A stretch of DNA of 64,000 bases from Methylobacterium longum (GCF_022179385.1 NZ_BPQS01000029.1:1-64000), one strand, 5' to 3'; counted from the first letter of the stretch, positions 8,015 to 17,417 are shown. Notes: generated by a model not told the origin, from the sequence alone. Numbers and translations: made by a program.

Positions 8015-8275
8015 ATGTGCGCGCGGAAGACGTTCTACATCTTCGTCAAGGCTTCGGACGAACAGCAGTTCTGCGCCGTCCGGCAGGACCAGCCGATCCC
8101 GCCGATGATCGACGGCGTGCGGTGGACTTACGTGAGCTGCATCGACACGACGCGGGACAGGCCGTTCGGCTTCGACCTCGACAGGGCGCACGACGCCATG
8201 CGTCGAGGCAGCGTCTACTTCTATCGGCGCGAGCTGATGTTCCGCCGCACCAACTTCCTGCTGGAAGCCGCCTGA
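8015..8275 (+). CDS. Hypothetical protein
   Basis: An 86-residue protein with a good GGAGG site 6 bases before ATG 8015. The sequence starts MCARKTFYIFVKASDEQQFC and contains VRWTYVSCIDTTRDRPFGFD and a C-terminal Arg-rich helix (RRGSVYFYRRELMFRRTNF). The composition is that of a small soluble alpha/beta protein. No family was recognised. It is convergent with the DUF2786-like gene that follows. Confidence 0.65.
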   Translation: MCARKTFYIFVKASDEQQFCAVRQDQPIPPMIDGVRWTYVSCIDTTRDRPFGFDLDRAHDAMRRGSVYFYRRELMFRRTNFLLEAA

Positions 8276-8426
8276 CGGCTGGGGCCGCCTGCTGCTGCGG
8301 CACCGACACGGCGGCCCAGCGAAGGATCCGCCGTCGCAGGCGAAAAGCCCAGTGCGGGACCGCCACCCGGCACCCCGACGGGCTGCCGGAGGACCCGGTC
8401 CACCGCCGGGCGCACGGCGCCACAGC

Positions 8427-8876
8427 CTACGGAGCCTCGTCGGGCGCCGCAGCGGCGCGGGCGCGCGCCCAGTCCCGATCGCGCTCCGCCTGCTCGGCGC
8501 GCTGCTGCGCCACGTAGGCCTCCTGATCCGCGCGTTCCCGCCCGCGTCGACGGGCGTCCGCCGTCGCCGCCCGCTTGCGCCACGCCTCGGTCTGCGCCTT
8601 CTGGCGGAGCAGTTCCTCGACCGTGATGGGGTCCACCGCCGGCTTGGGCTCGGCCCAGGCATAGGTGCGCCGCGGGGGCGGCTGGGACGCGTGCGACGGG
8701 CCCCGCGGCTGCCGGACCGCCCGGAGCGCCTCGGCCACCGTGAGGCCGGCGGCGGCGGCGATGCGCGCGGCGGCGGCGCGACCGGCTGCGCGCTCGCCCG
8801 GCGTCGCGCCCTGCTCGGCCAGCGCAAGGCACTTTTCGAGCCGGTCTCGGTCGGCGGGTGTCATACGGGATGTCAT
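8427..8876 (-). CDS. DUF2786-like protein
   Basis: A 149-residue protein. The N-terminal segment CLALAEQGATPGERAAGRAA with AAGLTVAEAL matches the short DUF2786 helix pair found in many phage and bacterial proteins of unknown role. A charged helical C-terminal half (residues 90-140, LLRQKAQTEAWRKRAATADA and REQA-type repeats) is likely coiled coil. Starts at 8876 or 8864 are both possible and neither has a strong ribosome site. It is followed upstream by another small unknown gene on the same strand. Confidence 0.55.
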   Translation of the reverse strand: MTSRMTPADRDRLEKCLALAEQGATPGERAAGRAAAARIAAAAGLTVAEALRAVRQPRGPSHASQPPPRRTYAWAEPKPAVDPITVEELLRQKAQTEAWRKRAATADARRRGRERADQEAYVAQQRAEQAERDRDWARARAAAAPDEAP

Positions 8877-8952
8877 AGCGTGGAGCCGCCGGGCCTGTCT
8901 CGCCCATCCGAGCCGCTGCGCCACGGCGGGCGCCGCGTGCGGGGGCCCGGCC

Positions 8953-9144
8953 CTACGCTCCGGGCCGCGCCTTCTCGCCGTCCCGCACTTCGCCGAGCGC
9001 CACGAGGATCCGCTCCAGGAGCGCCTTCGAATGCCGGGCCGCGTTCCGGCCGGCCGGGTCGTCCGGCAGGCCGGACCTGGCGTCGTAGGCCGCACGCAGC
9101 TTCGCGAGTTGGCGCATCCGCAAGTCGGGATCGCTGGAACCCAC
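8953..9144 (-). CDS. Small hypothetical protein, GTG start
   Basis: A 63-residue helical, charged protein. GTG 9144 is chosen because a GGGAGG site lies just upstream; a longer frame from 9207 has none. It reads LRMRQLAKLRAAYDARSGLP, then NAARHSKALLERILVALGEV. It is probably a small soluble helical hairpin. It sits 76 bases upstream of the DUF2786-like gene on the same strand and may be expressed with it. No family was recognised. Confidence 0.5.
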   Translation of the reverse strand: MGSSDPDLRMRQLAKLRAAYDARSGLPDDPAGRNAARHSKALLERILVALGEVRDGEKARPGA

Positions 9145-9402
9145 GGCCCCTCCCTCCCAGCTGGCTTTTGTCCGCGGTACGCCCCCGCAAACAAGTCCTT
9201 CGACCATCCCGAGTCGGGGAGTTGGAAAACCGTGTCTGAACGGTCCCTACGACCTTTAGCGCCGGGACGCCTGGACATACGCCGCAGGCTCCCCGACCGT
9301 ACGGTCAAGGATCCGGTACCGTTGTGGTCGGCACCAACCATCAGACAGGGGGTTCCACGCCCCAGAATCGCGCGTACGATCCTGCCGGACTTCTAGTCGC
9401 CC

Positions 9403-10146
9403 CTAGGAAGGAAATCCAGCCCGTCGCGCGGCTTTCCGCTGCAGGACCCGAAAGCCCGCATCGACGACGATCGCCAGCGCGGCGACGGTGAGCCCCCCCT
9501 GCAGGACGTAGGCGGTGTTGCCGGTGAGCAGGCCGGAGACGATGACCTCGCCGAGGGTGCTGGCCGCAACCGTGGAGCCGAGGGTGGCGGTGGCGAGGCC
9601 GATGACGGCCGAGACGCGGATCCCGGAGACGATCATCGGCAGGGCCAGCGGCAGTTCCACCTGGACGAGCCGCTGGCGACCGGTCAGTCCCAGGCCGCGG
9701 GCCGCCTCCCGGAGTGCCGGATCGAGGCCGCTCAGGCTGGTCAGCGCCGTCTCGAAGATCGGCAGCAAGCCGTACAGGACCAGGGCGATCAGGGTCGGCA
9801 CGGTGCCGAACCCGACGACCGGCACCGCCAGCGCCAGCACCGCCACCGGCGGGAAGGTCTGGCCGAGATTGGCCACCGCCCGGGCGAAGGGCAGGACGTC
9901 GCGCCCGGCCGGACGGGTCGCCACGACGGCGAAGCCCACGGCCAGCAGGCTCGCCGCCAGGGTCGCGGCGGCCACCAGCAGCAGGTGGTTGACCGCGAGG
10001 GTCAGCAGCGGCGTCTGGGCGTAGATCGGCGGGGTATCGCCGGGGGCGAAGGGCCTGAACAGCGCCGCGAAGGCTTCCGGCTTGGTCAGGAAGCCCCCGA
10101 GGCCGGCGAGGAGCAGGATCGTCAGCACGCGCGGGATCCGGCTCAT
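9403..10146 (-). CDS. Osmoprotectant ABC permease (YehW type)
   Basis: A 247-residue inner-membrane permease with about six hydrophobic segments and the binding-protein-dependent transport signature near residues 150-180 (DPALREAARGLGLTGRQRLVQVELPLALP). It belongs to the OpuCB/YehW/OsmW group that imports glycine betaine, choline or related compatible solutes. It overlaps the stop of the ATPase gene by 4 bases and is last in the minus-strand order SBP-permease-ATPase-permease, the E. coli yehZYXW order. The substrate is inferred from family only. Confidence 0.88.
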   Translation of the reverse strand: MSRIPRVLTILLLAGLGGFLTKPEAFAALFRPFAPGDTPPIYAQTPLLTLAVNHLLLVAAATLAASLLAVGFAVVATRPAGRDVLPFARAVANLGQTFPPVAVLALAVPVVGFGTVPTLIALVLYGLLPIFETALTSLSGLDPALREAARGLGLTGRQRLVQVELPLALPMIVSGIRVSAVIGLATATLGSTVAASTLGEVIVSGLLTGNTAYVLQGGLTVAALAIVVDAGFRVLQRKAARRAGFPS

Positions 10147-11075
10147 GGCTCGGCGCCCTCGGCCTCGAGGGCCGCGCGCGTGACCCGGCCGAGGATCACG
10201 CCGTCCCGGCTGACCGGCAGGGCGGCGCGGCGTGACCAGAGACTCTCGGCCAGGGCCGCGCGCACGGAGGTCCCGACCGGGATCGGTTCGCCCGGCGCGG
10301 CGCCGGGCTCGACGAGCTCATCCACGACGCGCAGGGCCATGAGCTGGAATGCCCGGTCCCGGCCGCCGAGGAGCAACCGGACGAAGTCGGTCGCGGGCGC
10401 ACCGATCAGCGCCGCGGGACTCGCCTCCTGCACGAGGCGGCCGGCATCCATGACGGCGATGCGGTCGCCGAGGCGCAGCGCCTCGTCCATGTCGTGGGTC
10501 ACCAGAACGATGGTGGTGCCGTAGCGCCGCTGGATCGCCAGCAGGTCCTCCTGGGCCCGGCCGCGGATGATCGGGTCGAGGGCGCCGAAGGGCTCGTCCA
10601 TCAGCAGGATCGGCGGCTCGGCCGCCAGGGCGCGGGCGACCCCGATCCGCTGCTGCTCGCCGCCGGAGAGCGCCCCGGGCAGCCGGTCGCGGTAGAGCGC
10701 CGGATCGAGGCGGAACAGGCCGAGCAGCTCGTCGACCCGCGCGGCGATCCGGCGCCGGTCCCAGCCGAGCAGGTGCGGAACGGTTCCAATGTTCTCCGCG
10801 ACGGTGCGGTGGGGAAACAATCCGTGCCCCTGGATGGCGTAGCCGATCCCGCGGCGCAGGACGTGGGGCGCCACGCTGCGGACGTCGCGGCCGGCCACCC
10901 GGATCGTGCCGGTGCTCGGCTCGACGAGGCGGTTGATCATCCGCAGCAGGGTCGTCTTGCCCGATCCCGAGGTGCCGACGACGGTCAGGATCGCGCCGGT
11001 CGCGACCCGCAGGCTGACGTCCGTGACGACGGGGCGGGCGCCGAAGCTGCGGCTGACCTGCGCGAGCTCGATCAT
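10143..11075 (-). CDS. Osmoprotectant ABC ATP-binding protein (YehX type)
   Basis: A 310-residue ATPase. Walker A is GTSGSGKTT (about residue 34), the signature is LSGGEQQRIGVARAL, and Walker B is ILLMDEPFGALD followed by the H-loop VTHDMDEA. The C-terminal 60 residues (from VVDELVEPG) resemble a single CBS-like regulatory element, as in OpuCA-type proteins that sense ionic strength. The gene overlaps both neighbouring permease genes by 4 bases, indicating one operon. It energises import through the two permeases. Confidence 0.92.
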   Translation of the reverse strand: MIELAQVSRSFGARPVVTDVSLRVATGAILTVVGTSGSGKTTLLRMINRLVEPSTGTIRVAGRDVRSVAPHVLRRGIGYAIQGHGLFPHRTVAENIGTVPHLLGWDRRRIAARVDELLGLFRLDPALYRDRLPGALSGGEQQRIGVARALAAEPPILLMDEPFGALDPIIRGRAQEDLLAIQRRYGTTIVLVTHDMDEALRLGDRIAVMDAGRLVQEASPAALIGAPATDFVRLLLGGRDRAFQLMALRVVDELVEPGAAPGEPIPVGTSVRAALAESLWSRRAALPVSRDGVILGRVTRAALEAEGAEP

Positions 11076-12274
11076 GGCCTCTGCTCCCGCAAGCGGCTGG
11101 CATCGATGACGGCATCGAGCAGGATCGCGGCGGCGCCCGCCAGGGCGACCGTGGGCAGCGCCCCGAGCAGGACGAGGTCGCCCGCGTTCTGGCTGATGCC
11201 CTGGAACACGAACACGCCGAGGCCGCCGCCGCCGACGAGACCGGCGATCACCGCCAGACCGATGTTCTGGACGAGGACAATGCGGACCCCGGTGAGGATC
11301 GCCGGGCGGGCGAGGGGCAGTTCCACTTGGAACAGGCATTGCCGCCCGGTCATGCCGACGCCCCGCGCCGCATCGCGCACCGGGCCGGGCACCGCCTCGA
11401 GCCCCGCGACGGTGGCGGCCGCCACCGGCAGGAGCGCGTAGGCGAACAGGGCCACGAAGGCCGGCGCGGCACCGATGCCGGCGATCCCGAGACCAGCCGC
11501 CCCGGGAACCGTCCGGCCGATCCAGGCGAGCGGCGCGATCAGCATCCCGAACAGCGCCATGGACGGGATGGTCTGCACGACGTTGAGGACCGCGAGCAGC
11601 GCCGTGCGCAGGGCGGGGACCGGACGCGCCAGGATGGCCGCCGGGATCCCGATCGCGGTGGCGGCCGCCACCGAGGACAGGGCGAGACCCGCGTGGGTCC
11701 TCACCTCCCGGCCGAACGTGTCGGAGCGGCTGGCATATTCCCGGAGCACCGAGAGTTGATCCCAGAACCCGGAGCCCAGGGCGAGCCCCGTCAGGAGCGC
11801 GCCGGCCGCCAGCAAGGCGATCCTGACGCCCGGCCCCGGCCGCAGGCGGGCCAATCCGTCGCCGAGCGCGAGGCCCGCGGAGACGAAGGCGAGCCACCAG
11901 CCCGCGTCCGGCGAGACGCGGGCATACCGGTCGCCGGGCGCCGTCAGGTGATCGGCCGCCCAGCCGGCCGTGAGGCAGAGGAGCAGGAGCGCCGCGGCGC
12001 CGGCCGCGACGCGCAGGCGGGGGGCGACCCGCAGGGCGAGCAGCGGCGCGGCGAGCCCGAGGACTCCCCCGAGCGCCAGGGCGTGGCCGGACGGCAGCGC
12101 CGACCACGCCATCAGGGAGGTCCCCTCCGCGATCCTGTTCGGCCGGGCCGTCATCAGAGGCAGCGCCAGGACGCTCAGTGCGATGAAGGCCGCGAAGACC
12201 GAACCCAGCGGATCGACGCCGGAGCGGATCAGGCCGGGCGGCCGCCCCCCCGGGTCGGGGCGTATCCACGTCAC
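11072..12274 (-). CDS. Osmoprotectant ABC permease (YehY type)
   Basis: A 400-residue permease, longer than the partner because of an N-terminal region with several extra membrane segments (residues 20-190), as in E. coli YehY. The C-terminal half carries the transport-system fold with VRDAARGVGMTGRQCLFQVE. Its 3' end overlaps the ATPase start by 4 bases. It probably pairs with the short permease encoded at 9403 to make an asymmetric channel. Confidence 0.88.
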   Translation of the reverse strand: MTWIRPDPGGRPPGLIRSGVDPLGSVFAAFIALSVLALPLMTARPNRIAEGTSLMAWSALPSGHALALGGVLGLAAPLLALRVAPRLRVAAGAAALLLLCLTAGWAADHLTAPGDRYARVSPDAGWWLAFVSAGLALGDGLARLRPGPGVRIALLAAGALLTGLALGSGFWDQLSVLREYASRSDTFGREVRTHAGLALSSVAAATAIGIPAAILARPVPALRTALLAVLNVVQTIPSMALFGMLIAPLAWIGRTVPGAAGLGIAGIGAAPAFVALFAYALLPVAAATVAGLEAVPGPVRDAARGVGMTGRQCLFQVELPLARPAILTGVRIVLVQNIGLAVIAGLVGGGGLGVFVFQGISQNAGDLVLLGALPTVALAGAAAILLDAVIDASRLREQRP

Positions 12275-12371
12275 AGAGGCTCCTCCATCCCGATGATGAG
12301 CGCGGGCGCCGGTCCACAGGTAGGGCGATCGCGGACGGAAGGCGCCTCTCCCCGAGCCCGCGTAGACCGCG

Positions 12372-13337
12372 TCAGTCCGGGACCGCGGGGAGGCCAGGAT
12401 GTCCGGCCGCGGCAGGCGCCCGCATCGCCGGCTCGCGCACGAAACCGTTCCGCTGAAGGAAATCCGCGGCGACCGAGGAGGCCGGCTCGCCGCCGAGCTG
12501 CACGCGCCCGTTGAGTTCCCGCAGCGTTCCCAGGTCGAGCCGGCGGAAGACCGGATCGAGGATTGCGGCGATCTCAGGATGTGCTCTCAGGACTTCGGCG
12601 CGGACCACCGGCGCGGGCTGATAGACCGGCTGGACCCGCCGGTCGTCGTCCAGCGCGACGAGCTTGGCGGCGGCGAGGCTGCCGTCGGTACCGAACACCA
12701 TGGCGGCGCTCGTTCCGGAGGTGCCGCGCGCCGCCGCCGCGATCGTGGCGGCGGTGTCGCCCCCCGCCAGGATGACGAGCTGCTCCGGCTTGAGCGCGAA
12801 GCCGTAGGTCCTGCCGAAGGCCGGCAGGGCGGCTGGCGCGGAGACGAATTCCGAGGAGGCGGCGAGCTTGATCGACCCGCCCCCGGCCACGTAGCGGCCG
12901 AAATCGGTCATGGTCTTGAGCCCGTGGGCCTGAGCGATGTCGGCGCGCACCGCGATCGCCCAGGTGTTGTTGGCCGAGGCCGGCGTCAGCCAGACGAGGT
13001 TGTTGGCCCTGAGGTCCAGGGCGCGGGCGGTCTCGTAGGCCGCCTCCGGATCCTTCCAGACCGGCAGGCTCTGCTGCCCGAAGAAGAAGGCGGCGTTCCC
13101 GGTGTATTCCGGATAGATGTCGATCTGGCCCTCGATCAGGGCCTGGCGCACGATCGCGGTGGCGCCGAGCTGCGTCCTGTCGGTCGTCGGAATCCCGTGC
13201 GCCTTCAGCACCTGGAGGATGATCGACCCGAGGACCCCGCCCTCTGTGTCGAGCTTGGAGGCGACCACGACGGGGGCGGCCCGCGCGCCCGACAGGGCGA
13301 GGAGCAGCCCGACGAGGCCCGCGAGGATCCGTTTCAC
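12372..13337 (-). CDS. Osmoprotectant ABC substrate-binding protein (YehZ type)
   Basis: A 321-residue periplasmic binding protein. It starts GTG (13337, or the adjacent GTG at 13340) behind a GGGGGCGGGG tract. A signal peptide, VKRILAGLVGLLLALSGARA, precedes the mature VVVASKLDTEGGVLGSII. DIYPEYTGNAAFF, WLTPASANNTWAIAV and the C-terminal LRELNGRVQLGGEP match the OpuAC/YehZ fold that binds quaternary amines. It is first in the operon, 97 bases before the long permease gene. Betaine or choline is the likely ligand; the binding-site aromatics are not fully conserved by eye, so affinity is uncertain. Confidence 0.88.
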   Translation of the reverse strand: MKRILAGLVGLLLALSGARAAPVVVASKLDTEGGVLGSIILQVLKAHGIPTTDRTQLGATAIVRQALIEGQIDIYPEYTGNAAFFFGQQSLPVWKDPEAAYETARALDLRANNLVWLTPASANNTWAIAVRADIAQAHGLKTMTDFGRYVAGGGSIKLAASSEFVSAPAALPAFGRTYGFALKPEQLVILAGGDTAATIAAAARGTSGTSAAMVFGTDGSLAAAKLVALDDDRRVQPVYQPAPVVRAEVLRAHPEIAAILDPVFRRLDLGTLRELNGRVQLGGEPASSVAADFLQRNGFVREPAMRAPAAAGHPGLPAVPD

Positions 13338-13627
13338 CACCGCCCCGCCCCCTGCCCGCCCCGTACCAGGGCTCCCTATCGCGTTTCGCCGGACGGTCGA
13401 AGGGGCACTGCGCGGTGACCTGACGCCCGAGACCGGTGCGGAGATCGGATCCCCCCGTCTCGGGCGCGCCCTTGGCCCCATCCCGCATCCGGCTCCGCGA
13501 CCGTCGACGGGTTTCCTCGTCGGACGCGCCGTGGCCTCATCGCCATCGCGGGAATCGGGGTCGGTCTCGCGGCCGGGCATCGCGACCGAGGAGCGGACGC
13601 TCGCGACCCCGACCCGCCTGCGCGGCC

Positions 13628-13864
13628 GGGATCGGCCTCGCGATCGACGATTTCGGGACGGGCTACTCCGCGCCCGATTGTCTCCGCCGCGTCCCCCTCG
13701 TCGGGATCAAGGTCGATCGATCCTTCGTGCGCCGGCTCCCGGTCGATCCGGCGAGCGCCGCGATCGTCCGCGCCGTCGTCCCGATGGGAGCGCGCAGCGG
13801 CGTGGCGATCACGGTCTGGGGTATGGCGACCGCCGAGCCGTTCGCGCTCCCCGCCGCGCCCGGC
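13628..13864 (+). pseudogene. EAL-domain (c-di-GMP phosphodiesterase) remnant
   Basis: An open frame without start encodes about 79 residues of the C-terminal part of an EAL domain. GIGLAIDDFGTGYSAPDCLR aligns with the conserved DDFGTGYSSL loop. LVGIKVDRSFVRRL matches the KIDRSFV strand, and AAIVRAVVPMGARSGVAITV corresponds to the next helix and strand. The family's following A-E-G-V-E-T motif is degraded to VWGMATAE, and the QGYLFGRP end is missing. The N-terminal half with the E-A-L motif is absent. This is a clear relic of a cyclic-di-GMP phosphodiesterase or GGDEF-EAL protein. Confidence 0.75.
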
Positions 13865-14206
13865 CGCCGGTGTCCGGTCCTTCGTCGACCCCCGCGAGGC
13901 CGCAGGCACCCGCAGGACGACGCGGATCCGTTCCGGCGAGTCGACCGCAGCCGCTGCGCGATCACGGGAGCGCCGACGAGGTCCGCCAGATCGTCGCAGC
14001 GCCGGAACGCCGAAGCCGGTGCCGCGGGCGCGCTGCTGTTCGCCCGGCTGCATGTCGTGGAGGGTGCCGGAGGGCTTGGCCGCCGCGGTGGCGGCGATCG
14101 TCGGAAACGCACCTCCGCGCGCCGATATACCGGATCCGGCCAACCATGACGGGTCACCGGATCGGAACCGGGAAACAGCACACGTGATCAAATGCTCGAA
14201 ATTCCG

Positions 14207-14222
14207 TTAAAAGTCTTTAACC
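14207..14222 (+). promoter_or_regulatory. CtrA-like TTAA-N6-TTAACC box
   Basis: TTAA, six bases, TTAACC, within an AT-rich patch 75 bases upstream of the gene at 14297. The alphaproteobacterial CtrA consensus is TTAA-N7-TTAA, and the six-base spacing is a known weaker variant. A perfect N7 site lies at 18851. Confidence 0.3.
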
Positions 14223-14296
14223 TTTACAAAGATCTGTGATGAACCACGACGCGCGCACCGACTTTATCTGGCGATCTCTACCATAGGTTGAGCTCC

Positions 14297-14521
14297 ATGC
14301 AGTCAGCGTCGTATTCGATCTTCGTCCGCGATCTTGCCCGCTCACAGGGGCGCGCTCCACAACTTCTGGCCTATGACATCGACGACCGAAGCGCGGCGGA
14401 AGCGCTGGTCTCGGTGATCGCAGCCTCGTACCGGGACCACGGCTTCAACCCGGCGACCCGGACGCACTGGTTTCGGTACGACGGCAGCCTGCACGAGATC
14501 TACGCGTGGCCGATTGCCTGA
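14297..14521 (+). CDS. Hypothetical protein
   Basis: A 74-residue protein starting at ATG 14297. It contains YSIFVRDLARSQGRAPQLLA, AAEALVSVIAASYRDHGFNP and a C-terminal aromatic patch (THWFRYDGSLHEIYAWP). It looks like a small compact soluble domain. An AT-rich upstream region with a CtrA-like box probably holds the promoter. It is convergent with selO, 39 bases away. No family was recognised. Confidence 0.6.
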   Translation: MQSASYSIFVRDLARSQGRAPQLLAYDIDDRSAAEALVSVIAASYRDHGFNPATRTHWFRYDGSLHEIYAWPIA

Positions 14522-14560
14522 CGGCGGTACGGCCGCCCGCAGACTGCCGCTCGCGCCCCG

Positions 14561-16036
14561 TCAGGTTCCGCAGAACGTCCGGTAGCCGACTCCGCCGCCC
14601 GCGGGCGGTTCCGCGTAGACGGCGTGTTCCGGCTGATCCGCGAACGGGCGGGAGAGCACGGCCAGCATCTCCGCGAAGGGCGCGAAATCGCTGCGCTCGA
14701 CGGCCGCCTCGATCATCGCCTCCACGCGGTGATTGCGCGGGATGTAGGCCGGGTTGACCGCGCGCATCGCGGCCGCGGTCGCGGTCGGGTCACGCTCCTG
14801 CTGCGACAGCCGCACGCGCCAGCGGCCGGACCAGGCGTCGAACGCGGTCGGATCGACGAACAGGTCGCGCACCGCGGTCTCCGCCTCCGGCCGTTCAGCC
14901 GCCGCGCACAGGTTCCGGAACGTCAGGGTGAAGTCGGCTTGGTTCTCGGCCATCCGCTTGAGGAGATCGCCCGCCAGCGCCGGATCGTCCTCCCGGGTCT
15001 CCGCGAGCCCGAGCTTGCGCGCGAAGCCGCCGTGATAGGCCGCCTCGAAACGCGGCGCGTAGCCGGCGAGCGCGGCCTCGGCCTCGGCGACCGCGGCGGT
15101 CTCGTCCTCGGCCAGGAGCGGCAGCAGGGTCTCGGCCAGCCGTGTCAGGTTCCAGAGGGCGATGCGCGGCTGCTCGCCGTAGGCGTAGCGCCCGTTCTGG
15201 TCGATGGAGCTGAAGACCGTCCGGGGATCGTAGACGTCGAGGAACGCGCAGGGGCCGTAGTCGATCGTCTCGCCGGCGACCGCCATGTTGTCGGTGTTCA
15301 TCACCCCGTGGACGAAGCCGACGAGCAGCCAGCGCGCCACGAGTTCGGCCTGGGCGGCCACGACGGATTCGAGCAGCGCCCGGTACGGGCTCGGGGCCTG
15401 CGCGGCCTCCGGATAGTGCCGGGCCAGAACATGGTCGGCGAGCGCCCGCAGGCCCTCGACGTCGCCCCGGGCCGCGAAGAACTGGAAGGTGCCGACCCGG
15501 ATATGGCTCGCCGCCACGCGGGTGAGCACCGCGCCGGGCAGCAGGGTCTCGCGTACGACGGGCTCGCCCGTGGCCACGGCGGCGAGCGCCCGGGTGGTCG
15601 GGATTCCGAGCGCCGCCATGGCCTCGCTGACGAGGTACTCGCGCAGCACCGGCCCGAGCGCCGCGCGGCCGTCGCCGCGCCGGGAGAACGGCGTCGGGCC
15701 CGAGCCCTTCAGCTGGATGTCCCGGCGCCGCCCGTTCCGGTCGACCACTTCGCCGAGCAGGACAGCGCGGCCGTCTCCGAGTTGCGGCACGAACTGACCG
15801 AACTGATGCCCTGCATAGGCCGCCGCGATGGGGTCGGCGCCCTCCGGGACGGCGTTGCCCGCCAGCGCCGCCACGCCTTCAGGGCCCGCGAGCCAGTCCG
15901 GATCGAGGCCGAGTTCCTCGGCCAGCGCGCGGTTCAGCCGGATCAGGCGGGGCGCCGCCACCGGCGTCGGCGGGCGGCGGGCGAAGAAGCCCTGCGGAAG
16001 GCGGGCGTAGCTGTTGTCGAAAGGGAGTGCCGTCAT
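14561..16036 (-). CDS. selO: SelO/YdiU protein adenylyltransferase
   Basis: A 491-residue pseudokinase-fold protein that transfers AMP from ATP to Ser, Thr or Tyr of target proteins, linked to redox stress control. QLKGSGPTPFSRRGDGRA (Lys110 region) forms the inverted nucleotide pocket, and MNTDNM (246-251) and DYGPCAFLD (259-267) carry the metal-binding Asn and Asp. Cys263 and the C-terminal Cys489 (ending TFCGT) match the pair that forms a regulatory disulfide in E. coli SelO; the C-terminal position is selenocysteine in animals. The length fits the family. It stands alone between convergent and tandem unrelated genes. Confidence 0.95.
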   Translation of the reverse strand: MTALPFDNSYARLPQGFFARRPPTPVAAPRLIRLNRALAEELGLDPDWLAGPEGVAALAGNAVPEGADPIAAAYAGHQFGQFVPQLGDGRAVLLGEVVDRNGRRRDIQLKGSGPTPFSRRGDGRAALGPVLREYLVSEAMAALGIPTTRALAAVATGEPVVRETLLPGAVLTRVAASHIRVGTFQFFAARGDVEGLRALADHVLARHYPEAAQAPSPYRALLESVVAAQAELVARWLLVGFVHGVMNTDNMAVAGETIDYGPCAFLDVYDPRTVFSSIDQNGRYAYGEQPRIALWNLTRLAETLLPLLAEDETAAVAEAEAALAGYAPRFEAAYHGGFARKLGLAETREDDPALAGDLLKRMAENQADFTLTFRNLCAAAERPEAETAVRDLFVDPTAFDAWSGRWRVRLSQQERDPTATAAAMRAVNPAYIPRNHRVEAMIEAAVERSDFAPFAEMLAVLSRPFADQPEHAVYAEPPAGGGVGYRTFCGT

Positions 16037-16262
16037 CGGGACGATCTATGAAGGGGAGGTTCGGCCGGCAAGCGGGACCGCCGCCGGGGTATCGGATCGA
16101 TGGTGCAGGAGACCCCGGTCAGCATCTTGGAGATCGGCCGGAGACGCGGAGGCGTGATGGTGTCGCGGGTCGTCCAACGGGCCTGCGGCATCGTCCGGCA
16201 CATCTCCACACTCCGGCTAATCGCGCTGGCGCGGGGTGGTTCGCGCTCCGGGTGCCGCCGTC

Positions 16263-17303
16263 TCACGCGTCCGCCGGGCTGACGGCCGCCGGCGCCGGGC
16301 AGGCCAGGAGGTCGGACGGCGCGCGGCCGCGGGCACGCGCCCGCACCGCCAGGGCTCCCCCAGCCAGCAGTGCACCGGCCAGCACGTCCGGCAGATAGTG
16401 ACCGCCCGCATTGATCGTTGCGACGATCACGGCCCCGTTGAGCAGGAGCGCGAGCGGGCCGAGGATCGGCAGGGGCGCCAGCGCCCAGGCCGTCAGGATC
16501 CCCAGACAGACGTGGAAGGACGGGAACGTGGCGAGGCCGCGCAGGTCGCCCAGGGCCAGCGTGTCGAGGGTGCCGGCCCGCAGCCGTGCCACCGGTTCGA
16601 GGTGCCAGAGTGCGCCGACCGTCTCGAGCGGCTCGGAGGGAACGTGGCGCGGTGCGTAGGTGGCGTAGGGTCCGAGGGCCGGCAGGAGGGCGGCGAGGAC
16701 GATCACGCAGAGGAGCGTTGCGGAAAACAGCCGCGTGAAGCTCCACAGCCGTCCCAGGCGGCGGGTGGCGCTCAGCGCGATCACCACGAGCCCGACCTGC
16801 GGCCCGCTGGAATGGTACGCGAGGGCCAGCCACCAGGACAGGGTGGGATGCGCCGCCATGAAGGCCACGTAGGCCGTCCAGTTGAAGCCCAGCCCGGCCT
16901 CCAGACGGACCAGGGCACCGTCCACGAAGGGCAGCGCAAGGCCGGCGGCGAGGTAGTGCAGCACCGTCACCGGCACCGTGAACGCGATCAGGAACGCGGT
17001 CGCCAGAGCCATGCCGCGCAGCGGCGGGTCCGACTTCACCGTGCTCAGGCCGGCGGCGGCGATCAGAAGAACGAGGACGAGCACCGCCGCGAGGACGAAA
17101 CCGCCCGGTTCGACCGCGATCCCGGCCATTCCCATCCAGGCGGCATCGATTGCGATGATCGCGCCGGTCAATCCCCAGAGTCGGGGATCGGGCGCGGCGA
17201 TCCCCGACAGGTGGCGGCGGAGGATCCGCGGACCCGGAGCGGAGCGGAATCGATGGGGGGGTGCGGGCTCGCGAAGGCTTCGGGCGACCCGTTCTTGACG
17301 CAT
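16263..17303 (-). CDS. PAP2-superfamily membrane protein
   Basis: A 346-residue membrane protein. ATG 17303 follows a GAGCGGGAAC site; a TTG at 17315 is also in frame. Six or more hydrophobic segments are followed by the phosphatase-type motifs FPSFHVCLGILTAWAL (about residue 265) and GGHYLPDVLAG (about 310), which hold the two catalytic His residues of the PAP2 / inositolphosphorylceramide-synthase-like fold. The first PAP2 motif (K-x6-RP) is not obvious, as in the aureobasidin-resistance-like branch. It probably hydrolyses or transfers a lipid phosphate in the inner membrane. Confidence 0.85.
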   Translation of the reverse strand: MRQERVARSLREPAPPHRFRSAPGPRILRRHLSGIAAPDPRLWGLTGAIIAIDAAWMGMAGIAVEPGGFVLAAVLVLVLLIAAAGLSTVKSDPPLRGMALATAFLIAFTVPVTVLHYLAAGLALPFVDGALVRLEAGLGFNWTAYVAFMAAHPTLSWWLALAYHSSGPQVGLVVIALSATRRLGRLWSFTRLFSATLLCVIVLAALLPALGPYATYAPRHVPSEPLETVGALWHLEPVARLRAGTLDTLALGDLRGLATFPSFHVCLGILTAWALAPLPILGPLALLLNGAVIVATINAGGHYLPDVLAGALLAGGALAVRARARGRAPSDLLACPAPAAVSPADA

Positions 17304-17417
17304 GTTCCCGCTCAACCTGCCTGCGACCGCCTCGTCTCGGCCGCATCGGGCAGACTTGCGAACGACGCATCGGTCCGCCGGCGGACCATTCGGCTCTGGC
17401 CGTGCTGCACCGGGCAG

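Larger units (their letters stand above)
13338..14296. other. Spacer with decayed EAL gene
   Basis: A 959-bp stretch without an intact gene. It contains the EAL-domain remnant at 13628-13864 and a CtrA-like TTAA box near 14207, both listed separately. Sequence between 13338 and 13627 and from 13865 to 14200 shows no convincing coding frame. The part after the remnant may hold further scrambled EAL-gene sequence. Confidence 0.55.

Noticed and set aside
12399..13418. Plus-strand open frame opposite the osmoprotectant-binding protein
   Set aside because: Shadow frame without ribosome site; the minus strand encodes a complete binding protein with signal peptide.
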